Below are positions 49,371-58,800 of a DNA stretch of 64,000 bases, piece after piece. The stretch is from Kaistia hirudinis (lineage in GTDB: Bacteria; Pseudomonadota; Alphaproteobacteria; Rhizobiales; Kaistiaceae). Both the position numbers and the translations under genes were made by a program. How positions within the stretch are numbered: the first letter of the stretch is position 1; every line of letters begins with the position of its first letter. The stretch lies in the NCBI RefSeq assembly GCF_014196455.1, contig NZ_JACIDS010000005.1:62001-126000 (forward strand), in the 5' to 3' direction. The notes beneath the pieces were generated by a model. That model had not been told where the DNA came from. It was given only the letters and a program-made list of their open reading frames with translations, and did no database searches.

Positions 49371-50155
49371 CGCGCCCCGAGCTCCGGCCCTGAAAATGTC
49401 TCGACACCGGTGAAGCCGAGATCGGCGAGCCGGCGGGCGATATCGGCCGGGGTGAAATAGCTGACAAAGGGTTCGCCGAGCTGTGCGACGCGGCCCGCCA
49501 GCGTCTCGAAGGCAAGGCGCTGCAGCTTTTCGAGCTTCCCCGGCGGCTCGGCATAGTCGAACACCACCTCGCTCGCCCCCGGCCGTGATGCGATGACCGT
49601 GAGCGTCGAGACGATCGCATCCAGCGTCAGATAGGGCACGACGCCGAGCCAGGAGAAGAAGGCGGGCGCCGCCGGATCGAGGCCGGCCGCGGCCAGCTTC
49701 TCGTCCAGCCGATCGACGGCGAAATCGACCGGCACGAAGGTGACGCCCTCCGGCACCTTGATCCCCGTCGTGGCGAGCTGCTTCTTCTTCCAGGCCTGCG
49801 TTGCGGGATGATCGACCTCGAAGACCACGAGCCCCTCGGCCGCGAAGGGATTGCGATAGGCGAAGGTGTCGAGCCCGGCGCCGAGCACAACGGCCGCGCG
49901 GACTCCGCGCGACACGGCGAGCGCCAGCCGGTCCTCGGCATAGCGGCTGCGCGCCGCGAGGAAGAGGCGCAGCGCCGTGCCCCCCGGCGAATCGGCGCGC
50001 GAAAGCTCGTCGCGCGCGATCGCGGAGCCGCGATCGCCGCCGATGATGGGGAGCGCCAGCGGATCCTCGAGGATCAGCGGCCGGTCGACCAACTGATGCG
50101 CGGCGCGCCGGCACGCCGCACGGAACGCCGTGGCGCTGGGCTTGCCCTCGATCAA
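49301..50155 (-). CDS. SAM-dependent methyltransferase, leucine carboxyl methyltransferase (Ppm1/LCMT)-like
   Basis: A protein of about 284 residues in the LCM/TIGR00027 group, with the glycine-rich SAM motif VVLGAGLDTFAYRNPF, the acidic residue in VFEVDHPATQAWKK, and FSWLGVVPYLTLDAI. No ATG lies at a suitable place. A TTG at 50155 has a GGAG site seven bases upstream and begins 5 bases after the stop of the upstream gene, so TTG is the proposed start. Members methylate carboxyl or hydroxyl groups of small molecules; substrate unknown. Overlaps the DUF1194 gene tail to tail. Confidence 0.85.
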   Translation of the reverse strand: MIEGKPSATAFRAACRRAAHQLVDRPLILEDPLALPIIGGDRGSAIARDELSRADSPGGTALRLFLAARSRYAEDRLALAVSRGVRAAVVLGAGLDTFAYRNPFAAEGLVVFEVDHPATQAWKKKQLATTGIKVPEGVTFVPVDFAVDRLDEKLAAAGLDPAAPAFFSWLGVVPYLTLDAIVSTLTVIASRPGASEVVFDYAEPPGKLEKLQRLAFETLAGRVAQLGEPFVSYFTPADIARRLADLGFTGVETFSGPELGARYLAAPSALDRAGVGHVVAARRG

Positions 50156-50159
50156 CGTG

Positions 50160-50540
50160 TCACTCCAGGCACCCGGCGTTCTTGAGCAGCAGCGTAGCGT
50201 TCTCCTCAGAGATCGCCGGGCTCGCGCCATCCGCATCGGAGAGCAGCAGGACGGAGGGCGCCGCGCCCGCTTCGAGGATGACCTGGAACGGCACGAAGGG
50301 CGCATCGGCGGCGGTCGCCACCTTGCCGCAATAGCCCTTGCCGCCGCGCGCCTTGGACGGCTTCAGATCCTTGAAGACGAGCCCGCCGGCATCGGTGAAG
50401 TGCTTCGCCACCGCGCCGGTGACGTCAGCGTTCAGCGCCGGCGGCGCGAGCGGCGTCCCGAGAACCGTCTCGGCGGATGCCGTGCCGGCCAGCGCGACGA
50501 GCGCGAGCAGGCCCGCGCCTCTGGCAATGAAATGCCGCAT
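50160..50540 (-). CDS. Hypothetical secreted protein
   Basis: Family not recognised. The 126-residue product has a signal peptide (GAGLLALVALAGTASA, cut near residue 23). The mature portion has two cysteines, in GKGYCGKV and at the C-terminus (LLLKNAGCLE), that could form one disulfide. It lies 4 bases upstream of the TTG-start methyltransferase and is probably cotranscribed with it. A GGGAGCAACC site precedes the ATG. Confidence 0.72.
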   Translation of the reverse strand: MRHFIARGAGLLALVALAGTASAETVLGTPLAPPALNADVTGAVAKHFTDAGGLVFKDLKPSKARGGKGYCGKVATAADAPFVPFQVILEAGAAPSVLLLSDADGASPAISEENATLLLKNAGCLE

Positions 50541-50593
50541 GGTTGCTCCCCTCGTTTTCTTGGAAGCGACCATAGCACCCCACCCCGGGCCTC

Positions 50594-51835
50594 TCACCAT
50601 GCGACGTGAAGCGCAGCGAGGCCGTGGAAGTGATAGGCGTCGCGATAGAGCGGCTCGCCCGCGAGCCGCAGCTTCGGCAGCCGCTCGAACAGGATCGGCA
50701 TCGACGTCTGCATTTCGAGCCGGGCAAGCGGCGCGCCGATGCAGAAATGGATGCCGCCGCCGAAGGAGACATTGGCGAGCGGCGGGCGGCCGGGATCGAA
50801 GCGCGCGGCTTGCTCGAAGCGGGCAGGATCGCGATTGGCCGCGCCGATCACGAGGCCGACGCGCTCGCCCTTCTTGAGGCTGAGCCCGCGATAATCGAGA
50901 TCCTCCAGCACATAGCGCGCGAAGAAATGCAGCGGCGGATCGAAGCGCATGCACTCCTCGACCGTGGCCGCTATCCGCTCCGCATCTGCAAACAGCGCCT
51001 TGGGATCGAGACCGGATTCGAGGATCGCCTTCACGCCATTGCCGGTCGCGTGCACGGTCGCCTCGTGCCCGGCATTGAGCAGCAGGATGCACGACGTGAC
51101 GAGCTCGTCCTCGGTCAGTTTGTCGCCCGCCTCCTCGGCCGCGATCAGCGTCGAGATCAGGTCGTCCGCCGGCTTGCCGCGCCGCTCATTGATGTAGCCG
51201 CGCAGGAAATCCGAAAAGGCGAGCGTGGCCGCGACGGCGGCGTCCTCCTGCTCGCGCGTCCGCCCGAACTGGTACATCGCGACCATCTTGTGCGACCAGT
51301 CGAGCAGATCGTCGGCCCGATCAGCCGGAACGCCGAGCAGTTCCGCAATGACGATGACCGGAATCGGCGTCGCAAAATCCGCGATCAGCTCCGCCTCGCC
51401 CCGGCCCTCGAAGCGGTCGATCAGCTCATGCGAGAGCTTTTCGATGCGCGGACGCAGCTTCTCGATCTGGCGCGAGACGAAGGCGCGGTTGACCAGCGTC
51501 CGCAGGCGCGTATGCGCCGGCGGTTCGCGCTCCAGCATCGACAGGCTGTCGACATCGTAGAACGGCTTCAGCCGCGGCTCGGGCTCCGGCAGGCCGACCT
51601 CTTCCCGCGTCGCGACATGCAGGATTTCGCGCCCGAACCGGCGGTCGCGGAACAGCGCGTTGACGTCATCCGCATTCACGAAGCACCAGAGCCCGTACTG
51701 CTTCCAGAAGAACACCGGCGTTTCGGCGCGGATGGCTTCGAAGGCGGGATACGGGTTCTGGAAGAAGGCGGGGTCCTTGGCGTCGAGGGAGACGTGGCGG
51801 GTGGCGGGATCAAGGTCCAGGACGCGGGCATGCAT
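50594..51835 (-). CDS. Cytochrome P450
   Basis: A 413-residue soluble bacterial P450. Heme ligand motif FGGGIHFCIGAPLARLE near residue 350 with the axial cysteine, the I-helix LLLNAGHEATVHATGNG (AGHEAT, oxygen activation), the ExxR element in VEECMRFDPP, and a conserved PPAHTRLRTLVNRAF in the C-helix region are all complete. Bacterial P450s of this class need a ferredoxin and reductase, neither of which is encoded nearby. Start at 51835 (MHARVLDLDPATRHV). Substrate cannot be predicted. Confidence 0.94.
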   Translation of the reverse strand: MHARVLDLDPATRHVSLDAKDPAFFQNPYPAFEAIRAETPVFFWKQYGLWCFVNADDVNALFRDRRFGREILHVATREEVGLPEPEPRLKPFYDVDSLSMLEREPPAHTRLRTLVNRAFVSRQIEKLRPRIEKLSHELIDRFEGRGEAELIADFATPIPVIVIAELLGVPADRADDLLDWSHKMVAMYQFGRTREQEDAAVAATLAFSDFLRGYINERRGKPADDLISTLIAAEEAGDKLTEDELVTSCILLLNAGHEATVHATGNGVKAILESGLDPKALFADAERIAATVEECMRFDPPLHFFARYVLEDLDYRGLSLKKGERVGLVIGAANRDPARFEQAARFDPGRPPLANVSFGGGIHFCIGAPLARLEMQTSMPILFERLPKLRLAGEPLYRDAYHFHGLAALHVAW

Positions 51836-51905
51836 GCGGGAATTCCGACAATCGGCGTTGAATCCCGCAAAGGTTAGACCGTCCCGGCCGCCACGTCTCT
51901 CCGCT

Positions 51906-52541
51906 TCATGCCGCCGCGCGAAGCGCCGCAGCCAGCGCCCGCTCGAGATCCGTTTTGCCGAGCCGCGTGCAATAGGCGGGCATGTCGCGCTCGAAACGCC
52001 AGCCCTCGGCCAGCGGCCCGGCATCGACGGCGTCGAAGCCGAAGGCCTCATAGAGCCCGGCCACGACGGCCTTGCCTTCCGCATCATCGCCGGCGAGCGG
52101 GAGGGCCTTGCGATCCGCCGCGCCGGCCGGCCGTCCATCGACCTCGAGGTCCGTCATCTTCACGGCATTGAACGCCTTCACAATGCGGGCGGCAGGCAGA
52201 TGCGCGGCCAGCATTTCCGAGGTCGTCGTCTCCCGGCGATCCAGCGCCGCGATGTGACTGTCGCGCTCGAAATAATAGTTGTTGGCGTCGATCACGATCT
52301 TGCCGGCCAGGGGCGCGACCGGGATGGACGCATAGGCGGCGAGCGGTATCGCGACCACGACCACGTCGCCGAAGGCGATCGCCTCCTCCGTGGTGCCGAC
52401 ACGGGCGCCGATGCCATAGCCCGTGCTGAACAGCGTCTGCGGCCCGCGCGAATTGCTGAGCATGACCTCATGCCCGGCCTTCACGGCGAGCTTGCCGACC
52501 GCCCGCCCGACAAACCCCGCTCCGATAATTCCGATCTTCAT
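51906..52541 (-). CDS. NADPH-dependent F420 reductase-like / NAD(P)-binding oxidoreductase
   Basis: A 211-residue Rossmann protein opening MKIGIIGAGFVGRAVGKLAV, then VMLSNSRGP at the 2'-phosphate-binding position, which indicates NADP. Other segments are VVVVAIPLAAYASIP, IVIDANNYYFERDSH and ARIVKAFNAVKMTDLE, as in the F420-dependent NADP oxidoreductase-like family; actual use of F420 is unlikely here. GGAG lies six bases before the ATG. It is divergent from a LysR regulator, with a perfect dyad between the two genes, so it is almost certainly that regulator's target. Confidence 0.9.
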   Translation of the reverse strand: MKIGIIGAGFVGRAVGKLAVKAGHEVMLSNSRGPQTLFSTGYGIGARVGTTEEAIAFGDVVVVAIPLAAYASIPVAPLAGKIVIDANNYYFERDSHIAALDRRETTTSEMLAAHLPAARIVKAFNAVKMTDLEVDGRPAGAADRKALPLAGDDAEGKAVVAGLYEAFGFDAVDAGPLAEGWRFERDMPAYCTRLGKTDLERALAAALRAAA

Positions 52542-52576
52542 GGCGCACTCCATCGCTTGGCTTTCGATGGCAGAGC

Positions 52577-52603
52577 TTTATTCCGCGCCGGATCGGGAAT
52601 AAA
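52577..52603. promoter_or_regulatory. Dyad TTTATTCC-N11-GGAATAAA between reductase and LysR genes
   Basis: A perfect 8-bp inverted repeat, 52577-52584 and 52596-52603, separated by 11 bases. The T-N11-A geometry is that of a LysR-type recognition site. It is 36 bases from the reductase start and 44 from the lysR start. Confidence 0.75.
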
Positions 52604-52646
52604 TTGTGATTTCGGATAGAGATTCCCAACCCACGAGAGGGAATGA

Positions 52647-53558
52647 ATGGACCGTTTCACCAGCATGGCCGTCTTCGTCCGGGCGGCCGATCTCGGCTCT
52701 TTCGCCGCAGCGGCCGAGGCGATGCACATGTCACCGCAGATGGTGGCCAAGCACGTGGTCCATCTGGAGGACCGGCTCGGCACCACGCTCCTCCATCGCA
52801 CCACGCGCCGGCAGAGCCTCACCGATGTCGGCCGCGCCTATTATGAGCGCTGCCGGCTGATCCTGACGGAGGCGGAAGCGGCGGACGACCTCGCCCACGC
52901 CATGAAGACGCAGCCCAAGGGCGTGCTGCGGGTCAATGCGCCCGTGACCTTCGGCGCCTTCCAGCTGGCGCCCTTCGTCAGCCGCTATCTTCAGCGCTTC
53001 CCGGACATGCAGGTCGATCTGACGCTGAATGACCGCTTCATCGATCCGCTGGAAGACGGCTTCGAAGTCATCATCCGCATCGGCGCCATCGAGGACAGCG
53101 CCCTCATCGCCCATCCGCTGGCGCCCTACCGCCTCATCGCCGCCGCCGCGCCGGCCTATCTCGCCGCCCGCGGCACGCCCGCGACGCCGGCGGATCTCGC
53201 GCAGCACGACTGCCTCGCCTATGCGTCCTGGTCACCCTCCTCGGCATCCTGCCGCTGGGTCTTCACCAAGGACGACAGGTCGGAAGAAGTCCGCGCCAAA
53301 GGCCGCGTACGGGTCAATGACTGGAAGGCGCTGCTCCAGGCCGCGCTGGACGGCTTCGGCATCACCCTCGGCCCCGTCAGCGTCCTGCTCCCGGAAATCG
53401 CCGCCGGCCGCCTCGTCCGCGTCCTCCCAGACTACGAAGGCCCGGCCCGCCCCATGCACATCCTCTACCCCGCCGGACGCCGCCCGACCGTGAAGGTGAA
53501 GAGTTTTGTCGAGGCGGTGCTGGGGGAGTTTGGGGAGAGACCTGCCGAGGCGACATGA
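52647..53558 (+). CDS. LysR family transcriptional regulator
   Basis: A 303-residue LTTR. The N-terminal winged helix is complete (FVRAADLGSFAAAAEAMHMS, VVHLEDRLGTTLLHRTTRRQSLT). The substrate-binding part starts GVLRVNAPVTFGAFQLAPFVSRYLQRFP, and includes DRFIDPLEDGFEVIIRIG and ALLQAALDGFGITLGP, the CrgA/PgrR-like subgroup. It is divergent from the NADP reductase and should bind the dyad at 52577. The last codons (RPTVKVKSFVEAVLGEFGE) reappear in degenerate form at 55690, suggesting a former second copy. Confidence 0.93.
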   Translation: MDRFTSMAVFVRAADLGSFAAAAEAMHMSPQMVAKHVVHLEDRLGTTLLHRTTRRQSLTDVGRAYYERCRLILTEAEAADDLAHAMKTQPKGVLRVNAPVTFGAFQLAPFVSRYLQRFPDMQVDLTLNDRFIDPLEDGFEVIIRIGAIEDSALIAHPLAPYRLIAAAAPAYLAARGTPATPADLAQHDCLAYASWSPSSASCRWVFTKDDRSEEVRAKGRVRVNDWKALLQAALDGFGITLGPVSVLLPEIAAGRLVRVLPDYEGPARPMHILYPAGRRPTVKVKSFVEAVLGEFGERPAEAT

Positions 53559-53572
53559 GGCTGCCGCCCGCG

Positions 53573-55417
53573 TTAGGCAGGCAGCTTGTCGTGGCGAGCC
53601 TTGCCGTCCATCAGCGTGAGCAGCACGGGGACGCGGTGGATGTCGTGGGGGTCGACTTCGAAGAGGCTTGCCGCCAGGACGACCAAGTCAGCCTTCTTGC
53701 CGACCTCGATCGAGCCGATCTGGTCTTCCAGACGAAGCTGATAGGCGCCGTTGATCGTATAGCCACGGATCGCCTCCTCGACGCTGATCCGCTGCCGCGG
53801 GACCATGGCGGGATCATTGGGGAAGCCGGGCCGTTGGCGCGTGACGGTCGCCTCGAGCTGTATCAGCGGCGGCACCTCGTCGATGTCCACGCCGGGCAGA
53901 TCGGCACCGAAAGTGACCGTCGCGCCAGAGCGCACGAGGTCGCCATAGGGATACATGCGCTCTTCCATGCGCTCGGCGCCGAACAGAGCCTTGTACTGCT
54001 CGATATAGACGCCGTCATAGTTCGTGGCCCATAGCGGCGTGCCGTTGGCGATGATGCCGAGCGGCTTGAAGCGCTTCACGTCGTCGGGATGCGTCAGGCT
54101 GAGATGGCAGATCGTATGCCGCCGCCCCTGTGGGCCGAGCTGTGCCTGCACCTCTTCGAGCGCATCGAGCACTGCGCGGACTGAGCCGTCGCCGTCGGCA
54201 TGGATGTGCATGTCGAACCCGGCGCGCTGCGTCGCCTCGATCTGCGCCTTGATGTGGCTCGGCGGCAGCGTGATCGTGCCCCTGAAGTCCGGCTGATTGG
54301 CGAAGGGCTCCAGCATCAGCGAAGTGCCGGCCATGGCGGTTCCGTCCACCCACATCTTGCAGATCGAGATCTGTACATGGGGGGAGCGCAGTCGCGCGCT
54401 CCAGTCGACGAGCTCGGCGGCGATCGCCTGCGGATCGTCGCCCACGTTGCGGGTGAAGACCGTGCCGACGATTCGGACCGGCAGTTCGCCGCGATTGTCC
54501 CGCTCGATGAGATCGCGCCACACCCCTTCGGCAGCCTCGTTGGTCGGGCCGGCGAGCACGCCAGCGTCCATATAGGTCGTCATCCCATACGAAGGGGCGC
54601 GGTCAATCGTCAGCCGCTGCGACTCGCGAATAGCTTCAAGCGAGCTCATGCCAAGGGCCATGGCGATCGGGAGTGCGGCTGCGGCTTCCACCGCAGAGCC
54701 CGTCAGCGATCCGTCGGGGTCGCGCTTGTAATATTGCTTGCCGGGATCGGGATCGGGACTGTCCTTGTCGAGCCCTGCCGCCTTCATTGCCGCCGTATTG
54801 AACCAGAGATCATGCGCATCGGCGTTGAAGATATACATCGGTCGATCGCCGGTGAGCTCGTCCAGCCACTCGCGCCGCGGATAACCCTCCTCGAAGGAAA
54901 CGCCTACGGTCCATCCATGGCCGCGTAGTGGTGCGTCGAGCGGCTGCGTCGCGATCCACTGTCGGACGGTGTCCAGGATCTTGTCCTTGCCAACGAGTCC
55001 GCGGATGTTCACGCCCAGCTTGCTGACCGCCGCCATGGCGAGGTGGTCATGGGCATCGACGAAGCCGGGCAGCAGCATGCCGGCATGGAGATCGACGACC
55101 CGCGTCGCCGGGCCGCGCCATGCCTCCGCTCCGGCGGCATCGCCGACATACACGATCGTGTCGCCACGGACCGCGACGGCCTCGGCCGAAGGCTGCGCAG
55201 AATTGACGGTGTGGATCGTCCCGTTGAGGAACAGCCAGTCGGCCTTCCCTTCCTGCGGCGTCGCAGGCTGTCGCCTGGCCGGCGCTTCCGCGGCAACGCC
55301 CAGTGACGGCGCGACCACCGCGGCCGCCACGAACAGACCCGCGCCGCGCAGCACCTCCCGCCGCGACGATGGCACGCCATTGCCGGCAATCTTCATCCAA
55401 TCGCAAACCAGGCACAT
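53573..55417 (-). CDS. Tat-exported amidohydrolase (YtcJ-like, Amidohydro_3)
   Basis: A 614-residue metal-dependent hydrolase. The N-terminus has a twin-arginine signal (SSRREVLRGAGLFVAAAVVA) after a short cysteine-bearing lead. Metal-binding motifs are GFVDAHDHLAM (HxH type), DMHIHADGD and TICHLSLTHPDD, with the late aspartate in GADLPGVDIDE. VEEAIRGYTINGAYQLRLED and GSIEVGKKADLVVL close the fold. Such enzymes hydrolyse amides or related bonds in the periplasm; substrate unknown. The start at 55417 has AAGGGGG upstream. Convergent with lysR. Confidence 0.9.
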   Translation of the reverse strand: MCLVCDWMKIAGNGVPSSRREVLRGAGLFVAAAVVAPSLGVAAEAPARRQPATPQEGKADWLFLNGTIHTVNSAQPSAEAVAVRGDTIVYVGDAAGAEAWRGPATRVVDLHAGMLLPGFVDAHDHLAMAAVSKLGVNIRGLVGKDKILDTVRQWIATQPLDAPLRGHGWTVGVSFEEGYPRREWLDELTGDRPMYIFNADAHDLWFNTAAMKAAGLDKDSPDPDPGKQYYKRDPDGSLTGSAVEAAAALPIAMALGMSSLEAIRESQRLTIDRAPSYGMTTYMDAGVLAGPTNEAAEGVWRDLIERDNRGELPVRIVGTVFTRNVGDDPQAIAAELVDWSARLRSPHVQISICKMWVDGTAMAGTSLMLEPFANQPDFRGTITLPPSHIKAQIEATQRAGFDMHIHADGDGSVRAVLDALEEVQAQLGPQGRRHTICHLSLTHPDDVKRFKPLGIIANGTPLWATNYDGVYIEQYKALFGAERMEERMYPYGDLVRSGATVTFGADLPGVDIDEVPPLIQLEATVTRQRPGFPNDPAMVPRQRISVEEAIRGYTINGAYQLRLEDQIGSIEVGKKADLVVLAASLFEVDPHDIHRVPVLLTLMDGKARHDKLPA

Positions 55418-55848
55418 CGCGAAGCCCCCTTCTTCGTCCGCCTCGCGCGAGGCCCGCGCGTTCGGAGCCGCACATGAGAGGTCGGAACACCGCCGGTCGA
55501 GCCGCCTCAATCCGCTCTCGGCCCCGGCTCTCCTCCCGGCGAGCCCAAGCGCAGGCTCACGCCGCGGCTGCCATTCGACCATGGGCCCGATCCGAAGAAT
55601 TGATCCCGGTCAATGTCGGGGCGATTTCTGCCCAGGAGGCGCTTTCGCCACGGCGAATTGGCACCCCGGGTCGGCGCCTCCGGCCGAACGGCCGACGTTG
55701 AAGGTGATAAGCTTTGTCGAGGCGGCTGGGGGAGTTTGGGGAGGGAAAAACCGGAGACAATCGTCGGCGATCGGGTAGCAATCGCCGGGCCATGCGCCGT
55801 CGGCTTCACGCAGTCCAAACGCGTCCAGCGATCCCCCGATCGCCCCTC
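55418..55848. other. Gene-poor interval with a LysR-like remnant
   Basis: About 430 bases between the amidohydrolase start and the cckA stop. Apart from the promoter region of the amidohydrolase, the only recognisable content is the LysR 3'-end remnant near 55680-55750. Open frames elsewhere lack ribosome-binding sites and homology. Confidence 0.6.
55680..55750 (+). pseudogene. Remnant of a LysR-type gene 3' end
   Basis: Translated on the plus strand this reads RPTLKVISFVEAAGGVWGG, matching the C-terminus of the intact LysR protein at 52647 (RPTVKVKSFVEAVLGEFGE). The DNA is also similar over about 50 bases, for example TTTGTCGAGGCGG and GGGGGAGTTTGGGGAG in both. No upstream LysR domain is left, so it is a fragment of either an old duplicate or a related gene. 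Confidence 0.55.
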
Positions 55849-58380
55849 CTACTCCCCCAACGCCTCCTTCACGGCCGTCGCCAGTTGCTTCAGCGAGAAG
55901 GGCTTCGGCAGGAAGTGGAACGTCTCGCCTTCGGGGAGGTTCTTGGCGAAGGCGTCTTCGGCGTAGCCTGAGACGAAGATGATCTTGAGGCCCGGGCGGG
56001 TCTTGCGCAGTTCCCGCAGCAGCGAGGGGCCGTCGAGTTCGGGCATGACGACGTCGGAGACGACGAGGTCGATCGAGCCGCCCGTCTCCTCCATGATCTC
56101 CAGCGCCTCAGTGCCCGATGCGGCCTCGTGCACCTTATATCCGCGTGAGGCGAGCGCGCGGGCGGCGAAGGCGCGCACCGCCTCTTCGTCCTCGACCAGC
56201 AGGATGTTGGCGCTGCCCGTCAGGTCGGCGATCTCGGCCTTCTCCGGCACGGCCTCGACGACCTTCGTCTCGACCTCGACATGGCGCGGCACGAAGATGC
56301 GGAAGGTGGTGCCCTTGCCGACCGCGCTATCGAAGAAGATATGCGCGCCGGTCTGGCGCACGATGCCATAGACGGTGGAGAGGCCGAGGCCCGTGCCCTT
56401 GCCGACTTCCTTGGTCGAGAAGAACGGCTCGAAGATCTTTTCCTGGATTTCCGGCGGGATGCCCGTGCCGGTATCCTGCACCTCGATCAGCACATAATCC
56501 GCCGCCGGCAGGCCCTTATAGCCATAGGCGGCGACCGCTTCGGCATCGACATTCTTGGTGCGGATGGTGAGCTGGCCGCCGGACGGCATCGCGTCGCGCG
56601 CATTCACCGCGAGATTGATGACGACCTGCTCGAACTGGTTCAAATCCGCCTTGATCGGCCAGACGTCGCGCCCATGCACCAGCGAGAGCTTCACCTTCTC
56701 GCCGAGCAGCCGCTCGAGCAGGATCGAGAGGTCGGAAAGCACGTCGCCGATCGCGAGCGTCTGCGGGCGCAGCGTCTGGCGGCGCGAGAAGGCGAGCAGC
56801 TGCCGCACGAGGCCGGCGGCGCGGTTCGCATTCTGCTTGATGTTCATGATGTCCTGGAAGGACGGATCGGACGGGCGGTGGTTGGCGAGCAGCAGGTCGG
56901 AGAAGCCGATGATCGCCGTCAGCACATTGTTGAAGTCGTGCGCGACGCCGCCGGCGAGCTGGCCGACAGCCTGCATCTTCTGGCTCTGCGCGAACTGCGA
57001 TTCGAGCGCGCGCTGCTCGGTCGTTTCCAGCGCATAGACGATGGCGATCTCGTCGTCGCGGGCCGCCTCCTCCACCGCGCTGACATAGAAGCGGACATTG
57101 CGCTCGCCGCTGCCGGCGATCAGCCCGTCGATCGGCGCGATCTCGCTGATGCCGCCGGCGGCGGATTCGATCGCCGCTTCCAGCGCCGGCTTGCCGGCGT
57201 CGGCGACGAAATCCGTGAGCCGCGCCCGCGAGGGCCCTTCGAGCTTCACCGGCCCGAACAGGCGCGCAAAGGCGGCATTGGTCTGGCCGATGCGGCCGGA
57301 ACGGTCGATCGAGGCGATGGCGAAGGGCGTATAATTGAAGAAGCGCGAGAAGCGCACTTCGGCGGCGCGGAGCGCCTCCGACACGTCCTCGCCGGGGCTG
57401 CGGTTGAGCACGATGGTCCGCGTCGCGCCCGGCGCGCCATCCGCGCGATAAGGGATCTTGTTGAGGAAGCGCACGGGCAGGATCTGCCCGTTGTGCTTGA
57501 CGAGGTCGAGATCGAGGATCGCGGTGCGCGCCTCGGCGGTGGCGGTGCGATCCGCCTTCAGCAGCGCCGCGCCGTCGCCGCGCACGATATCGGTGAGCAG
57601 CAGCGAACCCGGCTTGAAGAAGGTCAGGTCGATGCCGAGCCATTCGGCGAGCGTCGCGTTGAGATAGACGATGCGCCCGTCCGGCTCGGCGGAGAGGAAG
57701 CCGGCCGGCGCGTGGTCGAGATAATCGATCGCGTGCTGCAGGTCCTGGAACACCGTCTCCTGCTGCTCGCGCTCCTCCGTGACGTCGGAAACGCGCCAGG
57801 CGACGAGGTCGCTCTCGCCGGCCTTCACCGGGCGAACGCGGATGCGGTACCAGCGCGGCCCCTCGCCGGCGGTGCCGGCGATCGGATGCGCCATGCGCAC
57901 CTCTTCGAGCGCGCTGCGATCGGCGCGAATCGCCTGCGACAGGCGGTAGATCGCCTCGCTCGCCGCCTGGTCGCCCGAAAAGACGCGCTCGACCACGCGA
58001 ACGTCGCGCTGCGCCTCGGCGCCGATCAGGCTCGCATAGGCGCGGTTGGCGTAGAGGATCCGCCCCTCGCGGTCCGTGACGATGAGGCCCTCGGCCATCG
58101 TGTCGATGAAGCCGCGCGCGAGCTCGTCGCGCGGCGCCTTGGCGCCAATGCGCACCAGCCCGATGGCGAGCGCGAACAGCGCGAAGACGCCGACGAGGGC
58201 CAGCAGCCCCAGCAGCACATAGACGAAGGGCTCCGCGATCTCCTGCGGCAGCAGCGCCAGGCCGAGCGCGGCAGCGACAAACAGCGCCGCCAGAAGCGCG
58301 AGGCGGCCTATGCCCCCGCTCCGCTCGCCGCGGTCGATGGCCGGCCACTCCAGGGGTGTATCGCGCATTCGATCGTTCAT
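55849..58380 (-). CDS. cckA: Cell-cycle hybrid histidine kinase CckA
   Basis: Membrane hybrid kinase at the top of the CckA-ChpT-CtrA phosphorelay. The 843-residue form has two transmembrane helices at about 27-47 and 50-75 ([38 protein letters not shown]), then two or three PAS domains ([19 protein letters not shown]). HisKA follows with the phospho-accepting histidine in [22 protein letters not shown], then the ATPase ([35 protein letters not shown]). A C-terminal receiver has its aspartate in [14 protein letters not shown]. An in-frame GTG at 58467 would add 29 residues; no clear ribosome-binding site decides between them. Confidence 0.93.
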   Translation of the reverse strand: MNDRMRDTPLEWPAIDRGERSGGIGRLALLAALFVAAALGLALLPQEIAEPFVYVLLGLLALVGVFALFALAIGLVRIGAKAPRDELARGFIDTMAEGLIVTDREGRILYANRAYASLIGAEAQRDVRVVERVFSGDQAASEAIYRLSQAIRADRSALEEVRMAHPIAGTAGEGPRWYRIRVRPVKAGESDLVAWRVSDVTEEREQQETVFQDLQHAIDYLDHAPAGFLSAEPDGRIVYLNATLAEWLGIDLTFFKPGSLLLTDIVRGDGAALLKADRTATAEARTAILDLDLVKHNGQILPVRFLNKIPYRADGAPGATRTIVLNRSPGEDVSEALRAAEVRFSRFFNYTPFAIASIDRSGRIGQTNAAFARLFGPVKLEGPSRARLTDFVADAGKPALEAAIESAAGGISEIAPIDGLIAGSGERNVRFYVSAVEEAARDDEIAIVYALETTEQRALESQFAQSQKMQAVGQLAGGVAHDFNNVLTAIIGFSDLLLANHRPSDPSFQDIMNIKQNANRAAGLVRQLLAFSRRQTLRPQTLAIGDVLSDLSILLERLLGEKVKLSLVHGRDVWPIKADLNQFEQVVINLAVNARDAMPSGGQLTIRTKNVDAEAVAAYGYKGLPAADYVLIEVQDTGTGIPPEIQEKIFEPFFSTKEVGKGTGLGLSTVYGIVRQTGAHIFFDSAVGKGTTFRIFVPRHVEVETKVVEAVPEKAEIADLTGSANILLVEDEEAVRAFAARALASRGYKVHEAASGTEALEIMEETGGSIDLVVSDVVMPELDGPSLLRELRKTRPGLKIIFVSGYAEDAFAKNLPEGETFHFLPKPFSLKQLATAVKEALGE

Positions 58381-58800
58381 TCGCGCCCATGCTGCTCGGG
58401 CGGCTGTTCCGGCCCGCAGCGCCTGTGCGCCGAGGGCCGGAGAATCGAACGCCGCCGATTGCGTCACAATGCTGAGGAATGCGCGCGATTACAACGCAGC
58501 CGCCCGCGCGAGGGCCCGGCGGCGGCGCTGCGGCACCGCGCCGCTGACGCTCCAGCGCCAACGAAATGACACAGCCTGCGGCATCGGGCTCGAAATCGGC
58601 GCATTCTCGCGCTTTTCATGGTTGACGGGTTGCCAACGAACGTCGTGCGTGGAATGGAGCGGGTAAGGCGGTTGGGCCTTGCCAAGCTGCGACGCCCGCA
58701 CGAAAACGGCGCTGGACATGAATCGGACCGGATCGCCGCCGGTGCGAGGGCAAGCGATTGAGCGCGGGTGGCGGACCCGCACTTTTGTCAGGAGACCGGG
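58381..58800. other. Divergent promoter region between cckA and the FliO-like gene
   Basis: About 420 bases, or 330 if cckA starts at the GTG at 58467. It holds the promoters of both genes. A TTGACG hexamer occurs near 58622 in the plus direction, but a matching -10 is not evident. No CtrA site of TTAA-N7-TTAA form is seen. Confidence 0.45.

Noticed and set aside
56281-58569. 762-codon plus-strand frame opposite cckA
   Set aside because: Antisense shadow; CckA motifs are complete on the minus strand.
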